Part shown: piece by piece, positions 6,074-11,444 of the stretch
Position numbering within the stretch: the first letter of the stretch is position 1
Layout: the number at the start of each line of letters is the position of its first letter
Notes under the pieces: generated by a model
Databases searched by the model: none
Seen by the model: the letters and a program-made list of their open reading frames with translations, nothing else
Told to the model about the DNA's origin: nothing
Made by a program: the position numbers and the translations under genes
Source: Armatimonadota bacterium
GTDB taxonomy: Bacteria > Armatimonadota > JAAZEB01
Reading direction: 5' to 3'
Length of the DNA stretch: 11,444 nucleotides
Assembly (NCBI GenBank): GCA_012841485.1
Contig: DUUU01000156.1
Coordinates: 1-11,444 of the forward strand

Positions 6074-7276
6074 GTGGTCTGGTTTCGGTTGGCGCTCAAG
6101 AACTTGCTGCGCCGGCCCGTGCGCACGGCGCTTACGGTGGCCGGGGTCGCGGTGGCGATTGCTGTGCTCTACAGCCTGCTGGAGTTCCAGCGGGGCTACG
6201 AGCGCGGCCTGAGAGAGGAGTTGAACGCTCTCGGCGCCCATATCATGGTCGTTCCGAAGGGATGCCCCTACGAGGCGAGCACAATCGTCCTCCACGGAGG
6301 GAAGTGGCCCCGTTACCTGCAGGAGGAGTATCTGGAGAAGGTCCGCGCCGTGCCCGGCGTCGCCGAGAGCGCCGGCATCCTGATGGATGCGATCATCGCG
6401 AAGGGCGCTGACGAGAGGAATCAGATCTTCCTGGGCGTCGACGAGCACTTCCGCCGGCTGCGTCCGAACTGGCGGTTCCGCGAGGGCGGGTGGTTCGCCG
6501 ACGAAAACTCGCTCATCCTGGGCGCGAACGTCGCCCGGGAGCTGAAGCTGCGCGTGGGGGACACCTACCGGATCCGCGAGCCGCGCGGCAACTTCACCGT
6601 GGATGCCACCTTCCGCGTGGCAGGCATCCTGGAGCCGACGGCGACGCAAGACGACGGCTTCTACTTCCTGCCCCTGGCCACGGTGCAGCGGGTGTTCAAC
6701 CTGCCGGACAGGATCGTGGTGATCCTGGTGAAGGTGAAGGATGTCGCCAACATCGCTCCGGTGGTCGACGCTCTGAAGAAGAGCGAAGCGAACATGAACG
6801 TCTTCCCGCTCACGGAGCTGCTGAGCGCGATGGGCCAGCTGGTGAACAACACCAAGGTGTTCGTACTCGCCATTGTGCTGGTGGCGATTGCCGTGGGGGC
6901 TGTGGGCGTGCTAAACACCATCCTGATGGCGGTGTTCGAGCGCACCCGCGAGATCGGGATGATGAAGGCGGTGGGCGCGTCCGCGGGTGATGTCTTCCAT
7001 CTAATCTGCGCCGAGACGGTGCTGATGTGCGCATCCGGCGGCTTGCTGGGCACCGGGCTGGCGCTGGCGGCGAGCCGGCTCACGGATCTCTTCATCAAGG
7101 GCGTGCTGGCCAAAACGGCGCTCATCTCCGTGCCCAAGGGGGCGCTAATCGGCTTCTCGTGGCCGGTTTTTGGCGCGGTGATGCTTCTGGCGGTGTTGCT
7201 GGGCTTGGTGGCCGGGGCTTATCCGGCGTGGCGGGCCTCCGCGGTGAGCCCGGTCGAGGCGATCCGAGGCGAGTAG
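6074..7276 (+). CDS. FtsX/MacB-like ABC transporter permease 2
   Basis: This 400-residue paralogue of permease 1 has the same layout: helix at about 20-37, periplasmic domain to about 260, then three helices (about 262-286, 308-335, 364-385). The FtsX signature VGVLNTILMAVFERTREIGMMKAVGA is at 277-302. LGAHIMVVPKGCPYEAS (53-69) places GCPYEA at 63-68, exactly as in permease 1, and both share QDDGFxFxPL. The GTG start at 6074 has AAGGAGG (6061-6067) six bases upstream. Tandem FtsX-type permeases followed by an ATPase are known next to FTR1/P19 iron-uptake genes in Campylobacter and some E. coli. The resemblance is suggestive but no iron permease is present here. The stop codon is followed by a perfect hairpin (7280-7301). 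Confidence 0.88.
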   Translation: MVWFRLALKNLLRRPVRTALTVAGVAVAIAVLYSLLEFQRGYERGLREELNALGAHIMVVPKGCPYEASTIVLHGGKWPRYLQEEYLEKVRAVPGVAESAGILMDAIIAKGADERNQIFLGVDEHFRRLRPNWRFREGGWFADENSLILGANVARELKLRVGDTYRIREPRGNFTVDATFRVAGILEPTATQDDGFYFLPLATVQRVFNLPDRIVVILVKVKDVANIAPVVDALKKSEANMNVFPLTELLSAMGQLVNNTKVFVLAIVLVAIAVGAVGVLNTILMAVFERTREIGMMKAVGASAGDVFHLICAETVLMCASGGLLGTGLALAASRLTDLFIKGVLAKTALISVPKGALIGFSWPVFGAVMLLAVLLGLVAGAYPAWRASAVSPVEAIRGE

Positions 7277-7468
7277 CCCGAAGTATTCACCAGAATACTT
7301 CAAAGAGAAGACGCTTGTTTGATGGAATGCCGTGGCCGCCACAAGCGCTTGGAAGCAGAGTGTTTCCGAGGGCAGTAGCCACAAACCTGGGCCACGCCTG
7401 GGAGAGAGGCTTCTTTTCGTTATTTCTGATGAATAATGCGGGGTAGGCGAGGAAGGGTGAACGAGGCG
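7277..7468. other. Long structured gap between permease and ATPase genes
   Basis: These 192 bases interrupt an otherwise tightly packed gene row and are AT-richer than the flanks. They begin with a perfect hairpin (7280-7301). A second possible stem follows: CGCTTGT (7312-7318) with ACAAGCG (7341-7347). There is a CCTGGG-CCACG-CCTGGG direct repeat near 7387-7406 and an AT-rich stretch (7410-7437) just before the ATPase gene. No clear -35/-10 pair is seen. The gap might hold a promoter for the ATPases, an attenuator, or the remains of a lost gene. Confidence 0.4.
7280..7301 (+). terminator. Perfect 9-bp hairpin after permease 2 (possible terminator or operator)
   Basis: GAAGTATTC (7280-7288) and GAATACTTC (7293-7301) are perfect inverted repeats around the loop ACCA, starting four bases after the permease stop. 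The stem is AT-rich and followed by CAAAGAG rather than a T-run, so an intrinsic terminator is weak. As DNA, the 22-bp near-perfect palindrome equally looks like a dimeric repressor site. Confidence 0.35.
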
Positions 7469-8152
7469 ATGGCGGAGAAAGGCGGGGCCACCGCGCGGGC
7501 CGAGGGCCTGGTGAAAGTGTATCGCCGGGGCGCCGAGGAGATCCGGGCGCTGAAGGGCATCGATTTGGAGATCGGGCCGGGCGAGTTTGTTTGCCTTCTG
7601 GGGCCTTCCGGCGCGGGGAAGACGACGACGCTCAACCTGCTGGGGCTGATGGACCGGCCCACCTCGGGCCGCCTGGAAGTGGCCGGGCACGTGGTGGGCG
7701 ACGGCGCGCGCCGAAGCGAGAGCGAGCTCGACCGCGTCCGGCGCGAGAACATCGGATTCGTTTTCCAGCAGTTTTACCTGATGCCCACGCTTTCGGCGCT
7801 CGAGAACGTGGAGATGCCGCAGCTGTGGACGGGAAAACCGGACCGGGCGCACGCTCGGGCGCTGCTAGAGCGCGTGGGCCTGGGCCACCGGATGGCGCAC
7901 CGGCCAGGAGAGCTTTCCGGCGGCGAGCAGCAGCGCGTGGCGATCGCGCGTGCGCTTGTCAACCGGCCGAAGCTACTCCTGGCGGACGAGCCCACCGGCA
8001 ACCTCGACACGCGCACCCGGGATGACATTCTGGCGCTTTTTCGGGAGCTGGCGGGCGAGGGCCTCAGCATCCTCCTCGCCACCCATGACCAGGAGCTTGT
8101 CGGCTACGCGGATCGTGTGATCCGGCTGGACGAGGGAAGGCGCGTCGAGTGA
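7469..8152 (+). CDS. ABC transporter ATPase 1 (MacB/LolD type, canonical)
   Basis: The 227-residue cytoplasmic ATPase should drive the FtsX-type permeases. Motifs from the ATG at 7469 are: Walker A GPSGAGKT (45-52), Q-loop FVFQ (Q100), signature LSGGEQQ (149-155), Walker B LLLADEP (169-175, Glu174), D-loop GNLD (177-180) and H-loop His206. All are canonical. The [17 protein letters not shown] segment after the Q-loop is typical of the MacB/LolD/FtsE-like family. The start is uncertain. GTG 7457 and ATG 7436 are also in frame. ATG 7469 gives the natural N-terminus (MAEKGG, then [11 protein letters not shown]) and lies downstream of AGGAAGGG (7450-7456). The second ATPase gene begins 22 bases after its stop, so the pair is surely co-transcribed. 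Confidence 0.85.
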   Translation: MAEKGGATARAEGLVKVYRRGAEEIRALKGIDLEIGPGEFVCLLGPSGAGKTTTLNLLGLMDRPTSGRLEVAGHVVGDGARRSESELDRVRRENIGFVFQQFYLMPTLSALENVEMPQLWTGKPDRAHARALLERVGLGHRMAHRPGELSGGEQQRVAIARALVNRPKLLLADEPTGNLDTRTRDDILALFRELAGEGLSILLATHDQELVGYADRVIRLDEGRRVE

Positions 8153-8174
8153 GCCGGTTTGGAGGAGGGGCTGC

Positions 8175-8849
8175 ATGAGCGAGGTGGTGCTTGAAGCAAG
8201 GGATCTCTGGCGTACCTACCAGCGCGGTTCGGAGACGGTCCACGCGCTGGCGGGGATGAGCCTGAGCGTGCGCGCGGGCGAGATGGGTGGGATCGTGGGC
8301 CGGTCCGGCTCGGGAAAGACGACCTTTCTGAATCAGGTGGGGTGCCTGGACCGGCCGACGAGAGGGGAGTTGCGGATCCTGGGCACGGAGGTGACGCGGC
8401 TCAGCGAGAAGCAGCTGGTGGCGTTCCGGCGGGAGCATATCGGGTTTATCTTCCAGCTGTTCTACCTGATCCCAACGCTCTCCGTGCGCGAGAATATCGA
8501 GCTGCCGCTGATCTTCGCGCGCCGGCGCGACCCCGCGCGCGTCGACGAGTTGATCCGCCAGGTGGGCCTGGAAGGAGCAGAGGACGCGCTCCCCGGCGAG
8601 CTGAACGGCGGCGACATGCAGCGCGTGGCAATCGCGCGTGCCCTCGTCAACCAGCCGAAGCTGCTCCTAGCCGATGAGCCTACCGGGCGCCTGGAGCATC
8701 AGTCGCGCGATGCCATCCTGGAGCTGTTGCGCCAGCGGCAGCGCGAGGGTCTGGCGGTCGTCATCGCGACGCACGACCTCTCGCTGGCGCGCCAGGCCGA
8801 CCGCGTGATCGAGCTCCGCGACGGGAGAATCGTGGAGGCCGCGGCGTAG
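8175..8849 (+). CDS. ABC transporter ATPase 2 (MacB/LolD type, altered signature)
   Basis: This 224-residue ATPase is a paralogue of ATPase 1. Walker A GRSGSGKT (42-49), Q-loop Gln94, Walker B LLLADEP (163-169, Glu168) and H-loop His200 are intact. The signature is LNGGDM (143-148) instead of LSGGQ/E, so the conserved Ser is Asn. The D-loop is GRLE (171-174) instead of GNLD. These changes lie in the part that completes the partner's ATP site. The start ATG at 8175 has a very strong GGAGGAGGGG (8161-8170). In heterodimeric ABC transporters one of two ATP sites is often degenerate. The pairing with canonical ATPase 1 and two different permeases suggests such an arrangement. Related MacB/LolD systems normally use one ATPase as a homodimer. 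Confidence 0.87.
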   Translation: MSEVVLEARDLWRTYQRGSETVHALAGMSLSVRAGEMGGIVGRSGSGKTTFLNQVGCLDRPTRGELRILGTEVTRLSEKQLVAFRREHIGFIFQLFYLIPTLSVRENIELPLIFARRRDPARVDELIRQVGLEGAEDALPGELNGGDMQRVAIARALVNQPKLLLADEPTGRLEHQSRDAILELLRQRQREGLAVVIATHDLSLARQADRVIELRDGRIVEAAA

Positions 8850-8887
8850 ATGCCTGGTCCGTCGGATGGGATGGGCCCCTGCGAGGC

Positions 8888-10132
8888 TCAATTGCCGGCG
8901 ACGCGCATGGCGATCTCGGCCCATTCCCAGAGCCGTTGGGGCTGGTAGCGCACGGTGCTGATATCCTTCAGGATGAACTCCAGCGGGCAGTTGTGCCGGG
9001 CGCAGGCGTCGCGCGTCTCGCGGAGGTCGCGCTCGACTGCGGCGGGGTCCCAGGTCTCCGCGGCGAGGAATGCGGGGTTGGGCTTGCGCGAGAGGACGAA
9101 ATCGCCCCCGATCTCGCTGGCGCCACGCTCGATATCCGCCCAGGGGCTCATCGAGACCTTGCGCACGCGGGGGTATTTTCGGATCAGGGGGAGTTTCTGA
9201 TCGAGCGGCTCGCAGCAGCCGTAGTAGCCGAGGCCGAAACGTTCGAACCACGGGGTGAGGTAGGGCCGCTCGAACTCCTCGTGCATCGCGGGCGAGACCG
9301 TGGAGAAGATCTGCGACATGCCGAAGGTCCAGAGATCCCTGGCGCGCGGGTGGTTAGGGTTGAAGCCTGGGGCAGGCAGCTCATTGGTGTGCGCGCCGGT
9401 GCAGTGGATCGTCTGTTGATCCCGGCCCAGCAGCCCCTGCGCCTCGAGTTGGTCGAGGAAGTGGAGTTGCCCCTCGGTGACGCGCTGCAGGATGGCGTGG
9501 ACGAACTCGGGCCGGTCCACCAGATCCCAGAGGAGCGGCTCGGCGCCGCGCCAGCAGGTGATCAGGTCGAGCGGCGCGTAGGCGGGGCAGGCGCCCTGCA
9601 TGCGCACGTCCAGGATTCCATCGAGGAGCTCGCGGGCGCGCTCTTCTGTCTGGGCGGTGGCGGCCTCGTCGTGCCACACCTCCGGCATCCGGATCTTCTC
9701 CAGATCGTCCGGGGTTTGCAGCTGGTCGAAGTAGGCGTGGCTCACGACGGTGTTGCGAGGGTCGGCTGCGAGGCGGCGCTCCTGCACGTCCAGCCCGAAG
9801 CCGGTGTTGTGGATCGCCTTGGGGAGCTCGACGTAGGGAGCGACGACCATATCGGCGCGCATGTGCCGCCAGGCATAGAGCGTGCGGCGGAGCTGGCTCT
9901 CCAGACCGCGGCAGAAGCTGTCCTGGCAGCGGGGCGTCAGCTCGTCGTCCACGTTCATCTCATGCCAGCAGACCTGGTCGATCCGCACCATCGGCCGGAT
10001 GGGCTTCCGGGCGTTGAGCGCCTTCCACAGGGCGATCGTCTCCTGCTGCACGGGCAGGGCGGCGATCTCGGCCACCTGCTTTGCCAGGTCGCGAATAATC
10101 GCGCGATCTCGCGGTGCGCTGTTCACGGGCAT
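8888..10132 (-). CDS. Uroporphyrinogen decarboxylase-superfamily protein (methyltransferase-like)
   Basis: The 414-residue protein belongs to the UroD/MtaA TIM-barrel superfamily by its overall pattern: EPLLWDLVDRPEFVHAILQ (198-216), DLWTFGMSQIFSTVSPAMHEEF (266-287), then FGLGYYGCCEPLDQKL (299-314) and KVSMSPWADIERG (325-337). It is longer than HemE, lacks clear HemE active-site context and has no heme genes nearby. A corrinoid or other methyltransferase-type role is therefore more likely than heme synthesis. HC (243-244) and CC (306-307) are possible Zn ligands, as in MtaA-type enzymes; this is inference. The start at 10132 (ATG on the minus strand) follows GGAGGAGG at good spacing. The longer open frame to 10354 reads antisense through a tRNA and is rejected. 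It is convergent with ATPase 2 and need not be functionally linked. Confidence 0.78.
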   Translation of the reverse strand: MPVNSAPRDRAIIRDLAKQVAEIAALPVQQETIALWKALNARKPIRPMVRIDQVCWHEMNVDDELTPRCQDSFCRGLESQLRRTLYAWRHMRADMVVAPYVELPKAIHNTGFGLDVQERRLAADPRNTVVSHAYFDQLQTPDDLEKIRMPEVWHDEAATAQTEERARELLDGILDVRMQGACPAYAPLDLITCWRGAEPLLWDLVDRPEFVHAILQRVTEGQLHFLDQLEAQGLLGRDQQTIHCTGAHTNELPAPGFNPNHPRARDLWTFGMSQIFSTVSPAMHEEFERPYLTPWFERFGLGYYGCCEPLDQKLPLIRKYPRVRKVSMSPWADIERGASEIGGDFVLSRKPNPAFLAAETWDPAAVERDLRETRDACARHNCPLEFILKDISTVRYQPQRLWEWAEIAMRVAGN

Positions 10133-10215
10133 CTCCCTCCTCCACGAGGCTCCCCGATTCATTCTCCGGATGGGAGACGCCCCCTTCTCAGAGGAGAGCA
10201 CCGGCTTCATCGCGA

Positions 10216-10244
10216 TTGACAGATTCGCTGGCGAATGGTACAAT
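10216..10244 (+). promoter_or_regulatory. Near-consensus sigma70 promoter of tRNA-Arg
   Basis: TTGACA (10216-10221) and TACAAT (10239-10244) are separated by exactly 17 bases. Transcription should start near 10251, about 26 bases before the mature tRNA. The spacer contains the dyad ATTCGC-TG-GCGAAT (10223-10236), which could be a protein site or chance. Confidence 0.75.
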
Positions 10245-10276
10245 GTGGCTGCCTTAGATGGGCAAGCCTCCTTCGC

Positions 10277-10353
10277 GCGCCTGTAGCTCAGTGGATTAGA
10301 GCACTGGTCTTCGGAACCAGGTGTCGGGGGTTCGAATCCCTCCAGGCGCGCCA
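10277..10353 (+). tRNA. tRNA-Arg (anticodon TCG)
   Basis: The cloverleaf is complete. The acceptor stem is GCGCCTG (10277-10283) with CAGGCGC (10343-10349). The D stem is GCTC/GAGC, the anticodon stem CTGGT/ACCAG with loop CTTCGGA (anticodon TCG at 10311-10313), and the T stem GGGGG/CCCTC around TTCGAAT. The discriminator base is G (10350) and CCA (10351-10353) is encoded. The anticodon reads CGA (Arg). The tRNA abuts DNA with phage/plasmid-like and IS sequences, and Arg tRNA genes are common integration sites. Confidence 0.96.
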
Positions 10354-10370
10354 TGAAAGCGTATCGATCC

Positions 10371-10420
10371 GGGCCCTGGCCTCCTCCAGCAGAGGGGGGT
10401 GCCAGGGCCCGTTCTCTGTT
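10371..10420 (+). terminator. Intrinsic terminator of tRNA-Arg
   Basis: GGGCCCTGGC (10371-10380) and GCCAGGGCCC (10401-10410) form a perfect 10-bp stem. The interior can pair further (CTCC with GGGG). The T-rich stretch GTTCTCTGTTT follows. It lies 17 bases after the tRNA CCA end. Confidence 0.75.
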
Positions 10421-10570
10421 TGGACCCCTTCGAGCGCGGGCTCCCGACCGCCTCCACGTGCCCGATGGCCGGGCCCCATTCCCTCATCAGAGTTCAGACC
10501 GTGTGCCAGATCCTCTCAACATAGGTTCCGGTTGCCGATGCTGGTCCGTGCGCTGCGCCAAGGAGGATGA

Positions 10571-11170
10571 TGGTGCGCGCGGGAGAAGAGCAGGGGCAAA
10601 GCGAAGGCAGGCAGGCGGAGGGCCCTGAGGGGGCGCCTGAGGGATATCCAGGAGCTCATCGGGTGGGTGGACAAGCGGTTCGCGACAATCGAGGCGGCGT
10701 TCCAGGCGATGGCCCGGGTGCAGATGACGGGAGAGCGGCTGAAGCAGTACCTTGAAGAGGTCTTTCCGACGCCGGAGGTGCCGGAAGGGCTGCGCGAGGC
10801 ACTGGAGCCCGCGCGGGAGGCTGCAACCGCGGGTGACCCTTGGGACCTGCGCCAGCTGGACGTGCCCCTGACGCCGGAGGATGCGAAGGCGCGGCGGGCC
10901 CTGGAAGAGTGGGCGCGTGTGAACGCCCTCCGCGGTCAGGCTGAGCGGCTGTATGAGACGGGCCGGGGGAACAACGAGGCGCGCGTGAAGGGCACGCTAT
11001 GGACGGCCTACAACGGCGTGGTGGAGATGATGGACTACTACACGCCGTACAAGAAACCAGAGACATTGCTGCGCTCGCTCTGGTTCGGCGACCGCGCGAG
11101 GGTGAAGGAGCGCGCCCTGCGCGTCGCCGAGATGAAGATGAGCGAGTGGGGCTACGCCAGCCGGTCGTGA
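10571..11170 (+). pseudogene. C-terminal fragment of a DUF932 (phage/plasmid-like) protein
   Basis: The frame is open from after a TGA at 10568 to TGA at 11168-11170. The part from GTG 10667 encodes 167 residues. The C-terminal motifs of DUF932 (TIGR03299, phage/plasmid-like protein) are clear: AEQ/ERLKQYLEEVFPTPE in the middle, NNEARVKGTLWTAYNGVVEMMDYYTP, and a final LWFGDRARVKERALRVAEMK. Family members are usually around 300 or more residues; the N-terminal half is missing here. Only some 200 bases, without homology, separate the fragment from the tRNA terminator. No good start is evident: GTG 10667 has only a distant AGGAG at 10650-10654. It may be translated as a short protein but looks like a truncated relic of a phage, plasmid or integrated element. 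The upstream 10421-10570 holds no recognisable gene. Confidence 0.65.
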
Positions 11171-11225
11171 CGCGGCGTGCCCGCGGATGGTCACGGATAA
11201 CCGAAAGGTTGGTAGGCTCTCGTGT

Positions 11226-11290
11226 GATGCCGGGTGGAGGCACCCCCTCCCCCGGCATCGCCGGTTTATGCCTGCCGGGCACCCGGCAGG
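11226..11290. repeat. Two tandem strong hairpins (REP-like)
   Basis: Hairpin A pairs GATGCCGGG (11226-11234) with CCCGGCATC (11251-11259), extended by GGAGG/CCTCC (11236-11240/11246-11250) across one bulged T: 14 bp in all. Hairpin B pairs CCTGCCGG (11271-11278) with CCGGCAGG (11283-11290) around a 4-base loop. They are 11 bases apart and share a GCCGG core. No T-tract follows either. They lie between the DUF932 fragment and the IS end and could be REP elements, remnants of a terminator, or mobile-element sites. The rest of 11171-11341 shows no gene. Confidence 0.55.
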
Positions 11291-11341
11291 TGCGCGCCGG
11301 ACGTTTGCCCCATGCACATGCCCCTGGCCCACCCGGCCTTT

Positions 11342-11444
11342 TGAAGTTGCCCCGAATCAGTGGACACGCAGATCTCAAGGTCGAATAGAGACATGAGAGG
11401 TGTCCAGTGAGCCAGAGGTCATATACAGATGAGTACAAGAGGGA
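11342..11444 (+). mobile_element. Left end of an IS3-family insertion sequence (partial)
   Basis: From 11342 the sequence TGAAGTTGCCCCGAATCAGT, followed by GGACAC, has the TG start and the GTGGACAC segment common in left inverted repeats of IS3-family elements. About 65 bases later an orfA-like reading frame opens. The element continues past the window, so its right end and target duplication cannot be checked. The exact left boundary is inferred. Confidence 0.6.
11407..11444 (+). CDS. IS3-family transposase OrfA, N-terminal fragment
   Basis: A GTG at 11407 preceded by GAGAGG (11395-11400) starts VSQRSYTDEYKR, which continues off the window. The RSYTDEYKRE-type beginning is characteristic of the HTH_Tnp_1 N-terminus of IS3-family OrfA proteins. 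These bind the IS ends and, after a -1 frameshift, form OrfAB transposase. An ATG at 11393 in another frame hits a stop after five codons and is not the start. Only 12 codons are visible, so the family call rests on this short match plus the upstream IS-end-like sequence. Confidence 0.6.
   Translation, partial: MSQRSYTDEYKR

Noticed and set aside
4982..6649. Long minus-strand open frame (555 codons) opposite the permeases
   Set aside because: It lies antisense to two clear FtsX-type permeases, is rich in Arg, His and Gln, and shows no family motif. High GC keeps the opposite frame open.
8936..10219. Plus-strand open frame (427 codons) opposite the UroD-like gene
   Set aside because: It mirrors a recognisable minus-strand protein and lacks any motif. 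Its Gly/Val/Leu/Glu/Arg richness is typical of a shadow frame.
10133..10354. N-terminal extension of the minus-strand UroD-like frame (beginning MARLEGFEPPTPGSEDQCSN)
   Set aside because: This part is the antisense reading of the tRNA-Arg gene. This peptide is a well-known annotation artefact, and the ATG at 10132 has a strong Shine-Dalgarno.
10491..10508. Similarity to an Illumina adapter (AGTTCAGAC then GTGTGC)
   Set aside because: There is one inserted base, the match ends after about 16 bases, and the flanks show no other adapter sequence. It is most likely chance.
10700..10712. TCCAGGCG repeat of the tRNA 3' end as an attachment site
   Set aside because: It is only 8 matching bases inside the DUF932 coding fragment, too short for a tRNA-derived attachment repeat.
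1..11444. CRISPR array or other regularly spaced repeats
   Set aside because: I saw no repeated units at regular spacing anywhere in the window.

Overview
The window is about 11.4 kb of GC-rich bacterial DNA. The organism is probably a Gram-negative (diderm) bacterium: one gene encodes an outer-membrane beta-barrel with a signal peptide and a C-terminal Phe, and two others encode exported or membrane-anchored periplasmic proteins. GTG starts and strong Shine-Dalgarno sequences are common. I cannot fix the phylum from the sequence. The mix of genes fits an environmental or uncultivated lineage.

Region 1 (1-1641), sulfur amino acids. A complete cysteine synthase gene (cysK, 270-1211) has a sigma70-like promoter. 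That promoter is overlapped by an unusual AT-rich dyad (117-154) that looks like an operator. Directly downstream is a gene relic (about 1231-1641). It joins the first ~70 codons of a cysteine synthase/cystathionine beta-synthase-like gene to the last ~60 codons of a cystathionine gamma-synthase/lyase, with a second deletion and frame change inside. It looks like the collapsed remains of a transsulfuration gene pair.

Region 2 (1787-8849), a co-directional envelope locus and the most interesting part. In order it encodes: a secreted Cys/His-rich protein; a secreted FMN-binding-domain protein that lacks the usual flavinylation Thr; an outer-membrane beta-barrel; a membrane-anchored OB-fold protein with a VCPTSGCW motif; two FtsX/MacB-like permeases that share a GCPYEA motif at the same residue numbers; and two different MacB/LolD-like ATPases. 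One ATPase is canonical and the other has altered signature and D-loop sequences. The set spans outer membrane, periplasm, inner membrane and cytoplasm. I infer a heteromeric (2 permeases + 2 ATPases) envelope transporter, possibly linked to metal or redox handling. The substrate is unknown. The permease and ATPase gene pairs are separated by a 192-base gap that begins with a perfect 9-bp hairpin.

Region 3 (8888-10353). A convergent gene on the minus strand encodes a uroporphyrinogen-decarboxylase-superfamily protein, probably a methyltransferase-like enzyme. Divergent from it is a tRNA-Arg(TCG) gene with a near-consensus promoter and a strong intrinsic terminator.

Region 4 (10371-11444) looks like accessory DNA next to the tRNA. 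It holds a C-terminal fragment of a DUF932 (phage/plasmid-like) protein, two strong tandem hairpins, and the left end of an IS3-family insertion sequence whose first ORF runs off the window.
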